Positions 54,251 through 63,653 of a stretch of DNA of 64,000 nucleotides are shown here, piece after piece. The stretch is from a bacterium (GTDB lineage Bacteria; Babelota; Babeliae; Babelales; Vermiphilaceae). Numbering within the stretch: position 1 is the stretch's first letter; each line of letters begins with the position of its first letter. The position numbers and the translations under genes were made by a program. Below the pieces are notes generated by a model. It did no database searches and was not told the DNA's origin. It saw only the letters and a program-made list of their open reading frames with translations. The stretch is from positions 372,001 through 436,000 of the forward strand of contig CP064961.1 of NCBI GenBank assembly GCA_016699125.1. The letters are read 5' to 3'.

Positions 54251-56134
54251 ATGAAGAGTAAGAGTGGAATAGTGCTGTTGTTGTTAACAGCAGGTGTGAT
54301 ACATGCGCATGAGCAAGGTCAGAATGTTGGAAAAGGTGTTTTGATTGATCCACCATCGCAAGAAAAAAAATCGTTAGATCAAGGCCAAGGCTTTGATTTG
54401 AGTCCAATCTTTGACAAAATAAACGACTTTTGGAATAAACGCGTATCCAAGCAGTCTCCTAATTTGTCTGATTCTGAAGAACAAAAGCAAGAAAAATTAT
54501 ACAAAGCAGCAAGCAAGGAAGTACTAGCTTCAAAAGAAAATTCTGATGATAAAAACCCTGTAGAAGATATCGAACAAATGAACGTTCCAGATGGTGCAAT
54601 CGGTGAAGAAATCAAGCAAAGTGAAGAAACTGAGCCAGAAGTAGTGACGAGTAAAATAGAAAAAGTGATTGAAGTGTTAAAGTCAGAAGAAAAGTCTGAA
54701 GATCAAACGCTAGAGACCGTTGCAAAAGAAGAAGTGATTGAAGAACAAAGGCAAGGAATAACGGTCGATGATAAAAAGCTTCCAGAGGATACCGAACAAA
54801 TAAAATTTCTGGATGGTGCAGTTGGTAATGCAATCAAGCAAGATGAAGCATCAAAGCAAGCTGAAGAAACGCAAGAAATTAAGTCAGAAGAAAGGCCTGG
54901 AGATTTTAAGTCGAATGAAACAGTGCCGAATGCTGTAGATCCTGTATCGGCTCCTGTAGATCCTGTAGTAAGTCCTAATGAAGAAACTAAACCAGAAGAA
55001 AAGCCTGAATGTCAGACAGCTCTGATAGATCCTCAAATAGTTCCTACGCCGATTCAAACAGTGCCAAATCATGATCTAACTGATCAGGCTCCAGATCTAA
55101 CTGGTCAAAATGTAAGTGGTTCAAATAGTGTGCTTGAAGCAGTTGCTACATCTGCACCGACTTCTGTAGATCCTATGACAGCTCTTGATGAAAGAAGCAA
55201 GCAAGTAGAAGCACCAAAACAAACTGATGAGTCAAAACAAGGTGAAGCACCAAAGCAAGATGAAGAAACTAAGACAGAAGGAAAGCTTGAAAATCAAGTG
55301 AATTCAAATGGTATAGATCCTGTAAATCCAGTAGTGACGCAGACAGATACCACGTTGGTTCAAACAGTGCCAAATCCTGATGATGTGAAGATTGATAATG
55401 GACAGTCAGATGGAATTGCGCAATGTAGAAATGATATTCCTGCTCCAATAGGTTCAAATTCTGGTGAGCTTCAAGTTGCTGGTCAGACAAATGGAGTTGA
55501 AAATGCAGGTGATGGCAATTCTGGTGGTGCTAATGTTGCTGGCTCTACTGGACAATCGGAAATCCCAGCTAGAGACACTGTTAATGTAACAGAGGAACCA
55601 AAGCAGCCAGGTGAAGTTATCGCTCCTCCTGTGCAAGAGCAAACAACGGTAACGCAACCACCTGTAGTAACTGTTGAACAACCAAAGTCAGAAGTAAAGT
55701 CTGATGTTCAAACGAAAGCAACCGAAGAAGTTCCAGCTCCAGTGATTGAAGAGCCAAAGCAAGAAGTAAAGCCAGAATTTCAAGCTGTGGTTGCGGCTGA
55801 TGATACAACTCCAGCCGTGATTGATGCATCAACATCAGATGAAGCACAAAAGCAAGAAAAAAGATCGATATTGAATTCATCACTATTTTCTTCAACAAAG
55901 TTCAAGATTGCTGCTGGTATGTTTCTTGCGTCAGCTGTGAGCTATGGCATTTATAAGCTATTGAACTATTACAAAAAGTTGCCAAAAAATGAAATTGAAA
56001 AGCGAAACAAGGTTATTAGATTTTTATTGGTACAGTTTGAAAAAGCAGAAATACAGACCAAAAAAGCTGGTTCAAAGATAAATGAATTTGGATTACATTG
56101 TCTCGTCAAAATGAATGGCTTTAAAAAAAGTTAA
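54251..56134 (+). CDS. Acidic Glu/Lys/Gln/Pro-rich repeat protein, membrane-anchored
   Basis: 627 residues. A signal peptide (SGIVLLLLTAGVIHA) is followed by about 500 residues of low-complexity, repeat-like sequence rich in Glu, Lys, Gln, Pro, Thr and Val. Imperfect repeats include DGAIGEEIKQSEE and DGAVGNAIKQDEA, and QTVPNHD and QTVPNPD; a Gly/Asn/Ala patch (GDGNSGGANVAGSTG) lies in the middle. The C-terminus has a hydrophobic helix (FKIAAGMFLASAVSYGIYKL) and a basic tail. The arrangement suggests a flexible stalk held in the membrane and exposed outside. Strong promoter and GGAGG site suggest good expression. No enzyme domain. Confidence 0.7.
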   Translation: MKSKSGIVLLLLTAGVIHAHEQGQNVGKGVLIDPPSQEKKSLDQGQGFDLSPIFDKINDFWNKRVSKQSPNLSDSEEQKQEKLYKAASKEVLASKENSDDKNPVEDIEQMNVPDGAIGEEIKQSEETEPEVVTSKIEKVIEVLKSEEKSEDQTLETVAKEEVIEEQRQGITVDDKKLPEDTEQIKFLDGAVGNAIKQDEASKQAEETQEIKSEERPGDFKSNETVPNAVDPVSAPVDPVVSPNEETKPEEKPECQTALIDPQIVPTPIQTVPNHDLTDQAPDLTGQNVSGSNSVLEAVATSAPTSVDPMTALDERSKQVEAPKQTDESKQGEAPKQDEETKTEGKLENQVNSNGIDPVNPVVTQTDTTLVQTVPNPDDVKIDNGQSDGIAQCRNDIPAPIGSNSGELQVAGQTNGVENAGDGNSGGANVAGSTGQSEIPARDTVNVTEEPKQPGEVIAPPVQEQTTVTQPPVVTVEQPKSEVKSDVQTKATEEVPAPVIEEPKQEVKPEFQAVVAADDTTPAVIDASTSDEAQKQEKRSILNSSLFSSTKFKIAAGMFLASAVSYGIYKLLNYYKKLPKNEIEKRNKVIRFLLVQFEKAEIQTKKAGSKINEFGLHCLVKMNGFKKS

Positions 56135-56167
56135 GCTAAGTTTTTAAATCTTTTTTAATACACTATT

Positions 56168-56205
56168 AAGAGCAGAAAGAAGCTATTCTTTCTGCTCTTT
56201 TTTTT
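56168..56205 (+). terminator. Rho-independent terminator
   Basis: Perfect 14-bp arms (56168-56181, 56186-56199, core GAGCAGAAAGAA), a 4-base loop and a T run ending the acidic repeat gene. It separates it from ileS. Confidence 0.9.
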
Positions 56206-56292
56206 ATAGTGATCTGTTTTGTTTGTTGTAAAAAGCTTTTTTCTTTTGAAAATCTGGTACACTCAATAAAAAGTTTTTTAAAGGTTAAAACG

Positions 56293-59130
56293 ATGGAACA
56301 AACGGGTGCTGGAAAATCATTTAAAGCTACATTGAATCTTCCTACGACTGCATTTCCGATACGAGCAAATCATCCCATTGATGATGCAAAAATACTTGAG
56401 GAGTGGCAAAAAGCTGATCTGTATAGAAAAAGTTTTGATCTCCATCATGGTTCACCGCAGTTTCTGTTGAGTGATGGACCGCCGTATGCAAATGGGCCTA
56501 TTCATTTGGGGCATGCGTATAATAAGATATTAAAAGATATTGTTGCCAAGTCGCGGCGTATGATGGGTTTTCATGTGCCATGTACTCCAGGTTGGGATTG
56601 TCATGGGTTGCCTATTGAACTAAAAGTTGCGCAGGAAAATAAAGGCCTTGATCGCATTGGTTTGCAGACTGCGTGTCGTGCATATGCTGAAAAATGGATC
56701 GGTGTGCAGGCTGATGGTTTTAAAAAACTTGGTGTTCTGATGAACTGGCATCAGCCGTATAAAACCATGGATTTTCAGTATGAAGCGAAAGTTATCCGGT
56801 CGTTTGCAGATCTTGTAGATCGTGGGTACATTGAGCGTAAAAACAAGACTGTGCCGTGGTGTTACTCCTGTCAAACGGTTTTGGCAACTGCTGAAATTGA
56901 GTATGCGGAGCGAAAAGATCCTTCAATTTATGTTTTATTCCGTGCCGATGCTGCTGTTTTTGCTCGATTTTGTTCAACCTTACCTTCTGATGCCGAGCTT
57001 TTTTTAATTGTGTGGACGACCACTCCCTGGACATTAACGCTTAATCGTGCTGTTTTGATGAGTCCGACGGCATCATATGTTATTATTCAGTTAGCCGAGC
57101 AGCGGTTCGGTGTGATCGGCGCCGACCTGGTTGATACACTTGTCGATCTGTTGGGTATTGAAAAAAGAGTTGTGGCAACTTTTGCAGCAGCTGATTTTTC
57201 TGTTGACAATCTTTTGGTTGACAGTCCTGTAGTGCCTGGGTTGCGTGTTCCGGTGATTAAAGATCTTTCAGTGCTTGTGGCCGAAGGTACCGCGTTTGTG
57301 CAGAATGCTCCTGGTGCTGGTCCTGAAGATTATGAGGTTGGGGTAAAGAATGGGCTTGAGATTTTTTGCCCTGTTGGACCAGATGGTAGTATGCTTGATG
57401 GTATTAATCCTGTCTTTTTGAAGGGGCAGTCGATTGAGCAGGTGCAAGGTTGGGTTTTGAGTAGTTTGCATGAAAATGGGTTATTGTTGTTCAAGGGTTC
57501 TATTAAACATAGTTATCCTCACTGCTGGCGTTGCCGAAAAGGGCTTATTTTCCGTGCGACCAAGCAGTGGTTTTGTTCGTTAACCCATAATGCGCTCAAA
57601 GAAAAAGCACTTGCTTCAATTGGTCATATGTTGATGTTACCAGAAGGAAGTAATAACAGATTATATGCGACTATCGATGCACGGTACGAATGGTGTTTAT
57701 CACGACAGCGTGCATGGGGAACGCCTATTGTTGCCCTCTTGTGTAAGCAGTGTGATTATGTCTATTGTTCAAAAGCTTTTGTTGATGCTGTTGCTGCTTT
57801 GGTTGAAAAACATGGTATTGAAGTATGGACACAGCTTTCTGCCGAAAGTTTAGTACAGCAGGGTTTTTGTTGTCCTGTGTGTCAATCGCACCTGTTTGAA
57901 AAGGAGCAGGATATTCTTGATGTATGGTTTGATGCTGGTCTAACTCATGTTGCCTCGATATCGGTGCCAGGCAAAACACATGCCACGTTTGATCTTTATT
58001 TGGAAGGAAAGGATCAGCACAGAGGATATTTTCAAAGTGCTTTATTGACTGGTGTTGCGTTACATGGTGAGTCTCCGATGCGTGCAATTATTACGCACGG
58101 TTTTACCGTTGATGCGTTGGGAAAAAAGATGTCAAAGTCGTTGGGCAATGGGGTAAGTCCTGAAGAGCTTGTTGCAAAAATAGGTATTGATTGTGTTCGT
58201 TTGTGGGCTGCGACTATCGATCTTTCTGGTGAGGCAGTGGTTTCTGAAGTATTATTGAATAATATTTCAGAAGTGTATCGAAAGATCAGAAATACCTGTC
58301 GTTTTTTGCTTTCAAATTTGTATGATTTTTCTTTTGAAACTGATGCTGTTTTGTTTGATGAGCTTCGCATGATTGATCGGTATGCGTTAGAGATGCTTGA
58401 TCTGTTTCATAAAAATGTAATGGCTGCTTACCAAACGTATAATTTTACAGCACTTGTGCATGCATTTGCAGATTATTGTACTGTTGAATTGAGTTCCTTT
58501 TATTTGGATATTATCAAAGATCGCTTGTATACGGATCAAAGTAATGGTTTATCTCGTAGATCGGCACAAACCGTATGCTATCTGATACTTGATACATTGA
58601 CTCGTGATATGGCGCCAGTACTTTCAGTGCTTGCGCAGCAGTTGGCAGTTTTGTATCAGAAAAACGAAGCAGATTCGATTCACTTGCAACTTTTTAAAGC
58701 GCCTTTTGTGGCTAATAATCAACTTTCTTTTGATAAAAATCAGTGGGATATGTTGAAAACAATACGTAATACTGTTTTAAAAGAGATAGAATCGATTCGT
58801 CAGGCAGGACAGGTAAAACATTCTTTGGAAGTTTTGCTTACTATTGCTTTCAATAGTGGTTCTGAACTTGAATCGGTGGTTAAAAAGCTACAGATGAATC
58901 TTGTAAAAACGGGACAATCTCTTGAGGCATTTTTGGCAGAATTTTGTATTGTTTCGCAGGTTGAATTGATTGATTCTTCAAGTTTAGTTGATGTTTCCTG
59001 GAATAATGATCTTTATGTTCGTGTTTTGCATGCCAGTGGTACGAAATGTCCGCGGTGTTGGCAGTGGCACGTTGTTGAAGATCAAGATGGGCTTTGTGAT
59101 CGTTGTAGTCAAATAGTGCGTTCTTTGTGA
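56293..59130 (+). CDS. ileS: Isoleucyl-tRNA synthetase
   Basis: Charges tRNA-Ile. I start at ATG 56293 (945 residues), preceded by AAGG; an open GTG at 56209 lies within the terminator hairpin of the preceding gene and is unlikely. Class I motifs: HLGH (71-74, the HIGH element) and KMSKS (612-616). The editing domain (TTPWTLTLNRAV, GTAFVQNAPGAGPEDYEVG) is complete, and the C-terminal zinc ribbon CPRCWQW...CDRC (about 919-940) is present, as in bacterial IleRS of the type I class. Followed by small secreted genes without an obvious terminator. Confidence 0.97.
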   Translation: MEQTGAGKSFKATLNLPTTAFPIRANHPIDDAKILEEWQKADLYRKSFDLHHGSPQFLLSDGPPYANGPIHLGHAYNKILKDIVAKSRRMMGFHVPCTPGWDCHGLPIELKVAQENKGLDRIGLQTACRAYAEKWIGVQADGFKKLGVLMNWHQPYKTMDFQYEAKVIRSFADLVDRGYIERKNKTVPWCYSCQTVLATAEIEYAERKDPSIYVLFRADAAVFARFCSTLPSDAELFLIVWTTTPWTLTLNRAVLMSPTASYVIIQLAEQRFGVIGADLVDTLVDLLGIEKRVVATFAAADFSVDNLLVDSPVVPGLRVPVIKDLSVLVAEGTAFVQNAPGAGPEDYEVGVKNGLEIFCPVGPDGSMLDGINPVFLKGQSIEQVQGWVLSSLHENGLLLFKGSIKHSYPHCWRCRKGLIFRATKQWFCSLTHNALKEKALASIGHMLMLPEGSNNRLYATIDARYEWCLSRQRAWGTPIVALLCKQCDYVYCSKAFVDAVAALVEKHGIEVWTQLSAESLVQQGFCCPVCQSHLFEKEQDILDVWFDAGLTHVASISVPGKTHATFDLYLEGKDQHRGYFQSALLTGVALHGESPMRAIITHGFTVDALGKKMSKSLGNGVSPEELVAKIGIDCVRLWAATIDLSGEAVVSEVLLNNISEVYRKIRNTCRFLLSNLYDFSFETDAVLFDELRMIDRYALEMLDLFHKNVMAAYQTYNFTALVHAFADYCTVELSSFYLDIIKDRLYTDQSNGLSRRSAQTVCYLILDTLTRDMAPVLSVLAQQLAVLYQKNEADSIHLQLFKAPFVANNQLSFDKNQWDMLKTIRNTVLKEIESIRQAGQVKHSLEVLLTIAFNSGSELESVVKKLQMNLVKTGQSLEAFLAEFCIVSQVELIDSSSLVDVSWNNDLYVRVLHASGTKCPRCWQWHVVEDQDGLCDRCSQIVRSL

Positions 59131-59238
59131 CGTGATTTTGCTTTGTAATAGTTAATTAATGTATTTTTTGTAAAAACCTTTTACAACAGTTGTTTGATGA
59201 TGTTACTTTCTGGGTATAGCGATGCCTGGGCGGTTATT

Positions 59239-59454
59239 ATGAAATGTGTAAAAGGTTTTTTTATTTTTTTAGTATTACCTCTTTATGCTCATTGTTCTGT
59301 TCTGTCGACAAGTGCTTCTAAGATAGATGATTTAATGCATCAATTTTTGCAAAAGCAGTCTGAAAGAGAGCGTGTTTATCGTTTATTTTTAAATCAGTTA
59401 ATTAAAATGAGGCGTAATTTATTAAATGATCATTATTTTAAAAGAGGAGCGTAA
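59239..59454 (+). CDS. Very small secreted hypothetical protein
   Basis: 71 residues from ATG 59239 (the frame is open 15 codons further up, but a signal peptide begins here: CVKGFFIFLVLPLYAHCSVL). The remaining 45 residues are basic and helical (LQKQSERERVYRLFLNQLIK). It overlaps nothing but ends one base before the next ATG (59456), so it is probably the first gene of a three-gene unit of small secreted proteins. Confidence 0.6.
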   Translation: MKCVKGFFIFLVLPLYAHCSVLSTSASKIDDLMHQFLQKQSERERVYRLFLNQLIKMRRNLLNDHYFKRGA

Positions 59455-59455
59455 G

Positions 59456-60163
59456 ATGTCTGGAAAAAGTGTACTGTATCTGTGGGTGGTTTTATTGGGT
59501 GTTTGTAAGGTTGCTTGTAATGAGCTTGCTTCGGGTAATCTGGCAGTTCAAGATATAGGTTTATTAAATCAGAGTGTAGATTTGGGGAGTGCAGCTGCTG
59601 AAGGTGAGCTGCAGTTTTTTACTGATGCTCTTTGGAGTGAAAATCAGGATCTATTGGTTAACTGTCAAGAGGTAAGGAAGCAGTTTGATATTGATGCTGA
59701 TTATCTACTTGGTGTGGAGCAGTCATTTGAGCGACTTGTTGGGGCGCTTAATGAGTTGGCTGTTTATCGACGAGATTCTTATGGTCAGTTGATACAGACG
59801 ATTAATAATTATGAGATTGCCTTGCAAAATGAGAAACAGAATCTTGAAACAGCAGTAGCTCAAGCTCAAAATGAAAAGGATGATTTACAGAATCAGATTG
59901 ATGAGTCACGTCAGCAAGCACAAGCTTATATCGATGCGTTAAGTCAGTCGATTGCAAATGTGAAAGATGCGATTACGCAGTTGCAAGAGAACTTGGCAAC
60001 GGTTGTTAACGTTGATGATTCACGCTTGATTACAGTGAAAGATATGTTGCAGTCATATTCTGTTTTTAGTGATCGCAGGGCTTCTGTTGGCGTTAAAACT
60101 CGTGAATTTGCTGATCAGATAAGGATCTACTTGGGTTCGCTTGATCAGTTGATAAGTCAGTAA
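59456..60163 (+). CDS. Secreted coiled-coil protein, unknown function
   Basis: 235 residues from ATG 59456, preceded by AAGAGGAG; an upstream ATG lies in the previous gene. The leader (SVLYLWVVLLGVCKVAC) is a signal peptide. The mature part is almost all Gln/Asp/Glu/Leu-rich helix, with long heptads around 115-190 (AVAQAQNEKDDLQNQIDESR). No domain recognised. The next gene has the same layout, so the two may make a coiled-coil pair at the cell surface. Confidence 0.65.
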   Translation: MSGKSVLYLWVVLLGVCKVACNELASGNLAVQDIGLLNQSVDLGSAAAEGELQFFTDALWSENQDLLVNCQEVRKQFDIDADYLLGVEQSFERLVGALNELAVYRRDSYGQLIQTINNYEIALQNEKQNLETAVAQAQNEKDDLQNQIDESRQQAQAYIDALSQSIANVKDAITQLQENLATVVNVDDSRLITVKDMLQSYSVFSDRRASVGVKTREFADQIRIYLGSLDQLISQ

Positions 60164-60191
60164 AAGTATGTGTTATGAAGAAGGATGTGTG

Positions 60192-60851
60192 ATGAAGAAG
60201 CAGTTTTTTTCTCTTGTTTTATTAGTGAGTACTTTATTAGAATGTGTGGATTCTACTATTGTGTTGAGAGACGGGTGGCAGTTGGCAGCTGAAAATGTTA
60301 CAACTGCCTTGAGTTCAATGATAACACAGTTATCCGAAGATATAGATGCTTTTGATTCGATGTACGATGAGCTTTGTAAGTTAGATGTTCTTGTGCAGGA
60401 GTATGATGAGGCTGATAGGGTGTTTTTATCTGGCTTACAGCAGCGTTTTGATGCTGTTTGGCAGGCTTATAATGACTGCTTGCGGCAGCAAGATGATGTC
60501 AAAACTCAAGCTTCCTATGATGTTCAACAGTTAAAAATTGTTTTGAAGAGTATGCCGGTTATTTTTCAACAACGGGTTGATGAATTAAATGATGTTTATA
60601 CTGATGCGCAGGTTCAGTTACAAAAGCTTATTAACTGTTATAATCAGCTTATCAAAGATAATTCTAATGATGTCGATAAGCTTGTAACTTTACTGAGAAA
60701 AATCTGTGACCAGTATGTGTTAATGACTGAGCGTAAACAGCTTGCCTTTGGCGAAATAGATTCATTAATTAATGTTTTGAGTAGTCATATTGATGGTGAA
60801 CAAGCAAGGCTTCAAGAGATAGTTGCAATTAAAGGGTTTGCTGTTAAATAG
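60192..60851 (+). CDS. Secreted coiled-coil protein, unknown function
   Basis: 219 residues from ATG 60192, preceded by GAAGGA. The signal peptide covers about 1-20 (QFFSLVLLVSTLLECVDS). The mature sequence is a series of helices rich in Gln, Asp, Leu and Val (SSMITQLSEDIDAFDSMYDE, RVDELNDVYTDAQVQLQKLI), with a few Cys. Resembles the preceding protein in composition and length more than in exact sequence. Ends at a strong terminator, closing the three-gene unit. Confidence 0.65.
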   Translation: MKKQFFSLVLLVSTLLECVDSTIVLRDGWQLAAENVTTALSSMITQLSEDIDAFDSMYDELCKLDVLVQEYDEADRVFLSGLQQRFDAVWQAYNDCLRQQDDVKTQASYDVQQLKIVLKSMPVIFQQRVDELNDVYTDAQVQLQKLINCYNQLIKDNSNDVDKLVTLLRKICDQYVLMTERKQLAFGEIDSLINVLSSHIDGEQARLQEIVAIKGFAVK

Positions 60852-60871
60852 TTGTGATCTGTTGGTCGAGA

Positions 60872-60900
60872 GGGAGCAGGGCAAACCTGCTCCCTTTTTT
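60872..60900 (+). terminator. Rho-independent terminator
   Basis: A 9-bp GC-rich stem (60872-60880 and 60886-60894, core GGGAGCAGG), a 5-base loop and T6. Confidence 0.9.
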
Positions 60901-60906
60901 GTTATA

Positions 60907-62595
60907 TTATTTGTTTAGTGTTTTTAGTAAAGTTCCAATAGTTTGGCCTAGTTCTGTCAGTGAAGTGTGTGCTTGTGGAATCTGTTTTTCTTTACTAATA
61001 GTGGCTTCTTCTTTAAAGTAGGCGTACCTTTTTTCGTTAGAAATTTGTGTTTTATATGACATGCTTCCACTGATACTATTTCTTAGTTTGATGAGTGGTC
61101 CTTTGACCTTCTCAGCACGTATTATGAGGTCATTTTTGTGTTTTTTTCCAAGTTCCCCCAAATCAGCAATTTTTCTATGAAAACTTTTTGTTTTATTGAT
61201 AATTTCGGTTACATTTTTATCGATTTTTGATAAAGCATTTACTGTTTTTTCACTGATGGACTGATTTTTATTTTTTAGATGTTTTTCAAGTTCGCTTAAA
61301 TAAGGGTCTTCGTTGATTAGATCTGCGGTATCTCCGAGAAGATCAATGATTTGTGTAATTGATTTTTCATGCGGATTTTTCTGATCACTTTTTGTACCTT
61401 TATTTTGATCTGCTTTTGTAGTGCCACTGCTGGAGGTTGATGTGTTTGGTGCTTCTTGCTTTGATGTTAGATTATTAGGTTTGTTGCTTTGTTCGTTTGA
61501 AAATGAGCGATTTGTACCATAGTTGTTGCTGTCATAATATCCATTTTGATGTGAGTATGTGTTACCATTGTAATAGTTTCCATACTGTGCAAAGTCGTCC
61601 TGGGGTTCGTTTTTTCCTGCAATCACTGTTTTGCCTGGTTGTGGTTTGGTTTGTGCTTGTCGTGATGCCTGCGTCGCTATTTTTTCTTCTGTATTTTTTA
61701 TTTTTTGTGCTTCAGGTAAGAATTTTTGTAGAATAGCATCTATATTTTTGATAATTTCTTTTTGGATTATGTTTTCCGCTAGATTGCTGATACTGTTTTT
61801 AAGCTCATTTTTAGATTCTTTGTTCATGTCGGCAATGCCAAATGTTGGAATGATTATTTTTGGTACTGATTGATTGAGTTTAGTGTTCAGAGATTGTAAT
61901 ATGCTTGTAAGTTTTTGGTCTTCTGAAACCGCTTTGAGGTGCCTGAACTGGTCGGTAGCGCTGTCTTTTTCTTTTATGTTTGCAAGTTTCTGTGCCAAAA
62001 CATCAAATTCATGGTAAAGTTCTGACCATTTTTTTGTTGCAGGCCAGCCTGAAATTTTATTTTTTTTACCCCATCTTTCAATGCTGATCTGTATTTCTGG
62101 AGCACTATTGATTTTTACTATGCATTCATTGATGTTTTTGATGAGGTTGTCAATTGTTGTCAGTACCGTAGCCTCTTTTTCAGAAAGGTCTTGTTTTTGT
62201 GTTTTTGCTACCGTAGGAATTTCTAATGGTTTGATCTTCTCTGGTTGAGCCAGTGGTTTATTCATTGCTTCTGCTGGTAGTCCACCCAGAACTTCTGGCA
62301 TGTACTGTTCCATCTCTTTGACGAGTTGGTTGAGTTCTTCTTCGCTCATGTTGCTGAGAATTTTCTGTGCTTCTTCAACCTGTTTTAAAAATTCAGCCTG
62401 TTCTTCAGGAGGGAGCGAGTTGAAGAATTTGTCAATATTTTCAAACTCTTTTGTCATCTGGTCTATCTGTTCTTGTGTGAGATTAAATCCGCCGGGGCTT
62501 TTTAATGGTATGTTTGCTAGTAATGGCGTTGAATTCAAAGTAATAAAAGCCATGATAAGCATTATTAGGCTTTTATTTGAAGGCTGTTGTATCAT
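60907..62595 (-). CDS. Large secreted hypothetical protein with Asn/Gly/Tyr-rich linker
   Basis: 562 residues from ATG 62595, preceded by AAAGGA (the frame is open 15 codons further up). A signal peptide spans about 1-28 (IMLIMAFITLNSTPLLA). The N-terminal part is acidic and helical (LPPEEQAEFLKQVEEAQKIL, MSEEELNQLVKEMEQYMPEV). The middle carries a disordered Asn/Tyr/Gly stretch (YGNYYNGNTYSHQNGYYDSN), then Ser/Thr/Lys-rich sequence, and the C-terminal 150 residues are again helical (LTELGQTIGTLLKTLNK). No family recognised. It converges with the coiled-coil unit, whose terminator lies between them. Confidence 0.65.
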   Translation of the reverse strand: MIQQPSNKSLIMLIMAFITLNSTPLLANIPLKSPGGFNLTQEQIDQMTKEFENIDKFFNSLPPEEQAEFLKQVEEAQKILSNMSEEELNQLVKEMEQYMPEVLGGLPAEAMNKPLAQPEKIKPLEIPTVAKTQKQDLSEKEATVLTTIDNLIKNINECIVKINSAPEIQISIERWGKKNKISGWPATKKWSELYHEFDVLAQKLANIKEKDSATDQFRHLKAVSEDQKLTSILQSLNTKLNQSVPKIIIPTFGIADMNKESKNELKNSISNLAENIIQKEIIKNIDAILQKFLPEAQKIKNTEEKIATQASRQAQTKPQPGKTVIAGKNEPQDDFAQYGNYYNGNTYSHQNGYYDSNNYGTNRSFSNEQSNKPNNLTSKQEAPNTSTSSSGTTKADQNKGTKSDQKNPHEKSITQIIDLLGDTADLINEDPYLSELEKHLKNKNQSISEKTVNALSKIDKNVTEIINKTKSFHRKIADLGELGKKHKNDLIIRAEKVKGPLIKLRNSISGSMSYKTQISNEKRYAYFKEEATISKEKQIPQAHTSLTELGQTIGTLLKTLNK

Positions 62596-62823
62596 GAAAT
62601 ATCCTTTGTTTATCATATGTTTGTTACATTTTACATTCAATGTTTTATGGATTTTTATATGTTTATGCGTATTGCGCCATTTTACAGAATATATTTTTCC
62701 AGTCTTTTTTCTAATTTTATCATTGAAATTTAAAATGTTGTAGCTATAAACTTTATAATTTTTGCGTTTTATTGAAAATTATCTTTAGTTTAACATGGTA
62801 TTTTTTTTTATAAAGGTTAAGAA

Positions 62824-63219
62824 GTGTTTTTTTTGTTTATGGCCTTTTTTAAACGGATTTTTTATAGGGCTGGTTTTTTTTATTTTGAGTTTTTTGTTGC
62901 AATAACTTTATTATTATTTTTGATAACCACTGTTTTTAGGTTTCAATTTGATATTATTAAAAACTGGTATTCGTTGAAGGCTGTAGTTCAGCGGATTGCA
63001 GTGTTACGAGTATGTAAGTATGATGAGCTGAATCTCTTTTTGCAACAGAAAATTCAGGGTGAGTCATATTGTAAAGAACATGATATGAGCATATCTTTTA
63101 TGATGCAAGATGGGACGGTGATAATGGCTGATATTAGTATGTTTATTGTTGAGCCTGCATTGAGGGGTATAGTTAGGGGAGATCGTTTGTTGATACCATT
63201 TCTAAAAAGGGTTTATTAA
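62824..63219 (+). CDS. Candidate type II secretion/type IV pilus-like minor pseudopilin
   Basis: 131 residues from GTG 62824, preceded by AAAGG (an ATG at 62839 is a possible alternative). The N-terminus RAGFFYFEFFVAITLLLFLI fits a prepilin: cleavage after Gly, then Phe1 and Glu5, and a long hydrophobic helix. The small C-terminal part (DGTVIMADISMFIVEP) is beta-rich. The following two genes overlap in the TAATG manner and also have hydrophobic starts, so the group resembles the minor pseudopilins that prime a secretion or pilus assembly. The call is by motif and context only. Confidence 0.55.
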   Translation: MFFLFMAFFKRIFYRAGFFYFEFFVAITLLLFLITTVFRFQFDIIKNWYSLKAVVQRIAVLRVCKYDELNLFLQQKIQGESYCKEHDMSISFMMQDGTVIMADISMFIVEPALRGIVRGDRLLIPFLKRVY

Positions 63220-63653
63220 TGTTTTGTAGAGGGTTTGTTTTGATGCATTTTCTTGTGTATCTTGTGTTTTTCTTATGTTTTTTTTCGGTTTTTTCAAAAT
63301 TTCTTATTTTATATGTGGGTTTTGATGTTGTTGCAAAGAATATGCAGGCAGATTGTTTTGCCTTTGTGACCGCGCAGGAATATTTTTTATCTGATTGTAT
63401 GAACTGTGACCAGTGTATTTTGAATAATCAGGGACTAACGTTTTTTTTTCAAAGTTATCATGTTGATTGGTTTGTTTCTTCTGTACTGGTGCGTAAGCAG
63501 AGAAAGTCTGCTGTACGGGTTCCTTTTATATCATTCTTTTCCTCTCTTAGATCTGGAAGCCCTTTTTTGGAATGTTTTGATGGCATGTCTTTTGTTGGTT
63601 TTGATCTTGTGAGTGGTGATTCTTCATTTAAAATTATTGGACAGGTAAAGTAA
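63219..63653 (+). CDS. Candidate minor pseudopilin without Glu5
   Basis: 144 residues, starting at the A of the previous stop (TAATG). After CRG comes FVLMHFLVYLVFFLCFFSVF: the prepilin Gly-Phe pattern is seen, but position +5 is His instead of Glu, as only in the GspK type of minor pseudopilins. The C-terminal part contains Cys pairs (DCMNCDQCILNN) and a strand-rich end. It is coupled to both neighbours. The secretion-system role is inferred from the first gene of the group. Confidence 0.45.
   Translation: MFCRGFVLMHFLVYLVFFLCFFSVFSKFLILYVGFDVVAKNMQADCFAFVTAQEYFLSDCMNCDQCILNNQGLTFFFQSYHVDWFVSSVLVRKQRKSAVRVPFISFFSSLRSGSPFLECFDGMSFVGFDLVSGDSSFKIIGQVK

Noticed and set aside
56209..56292. GTG start for ileS
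   Set aside because: It lies right behind a terminator stem and in its T-run region, and IleRS homologues start near the ATG at 56293.
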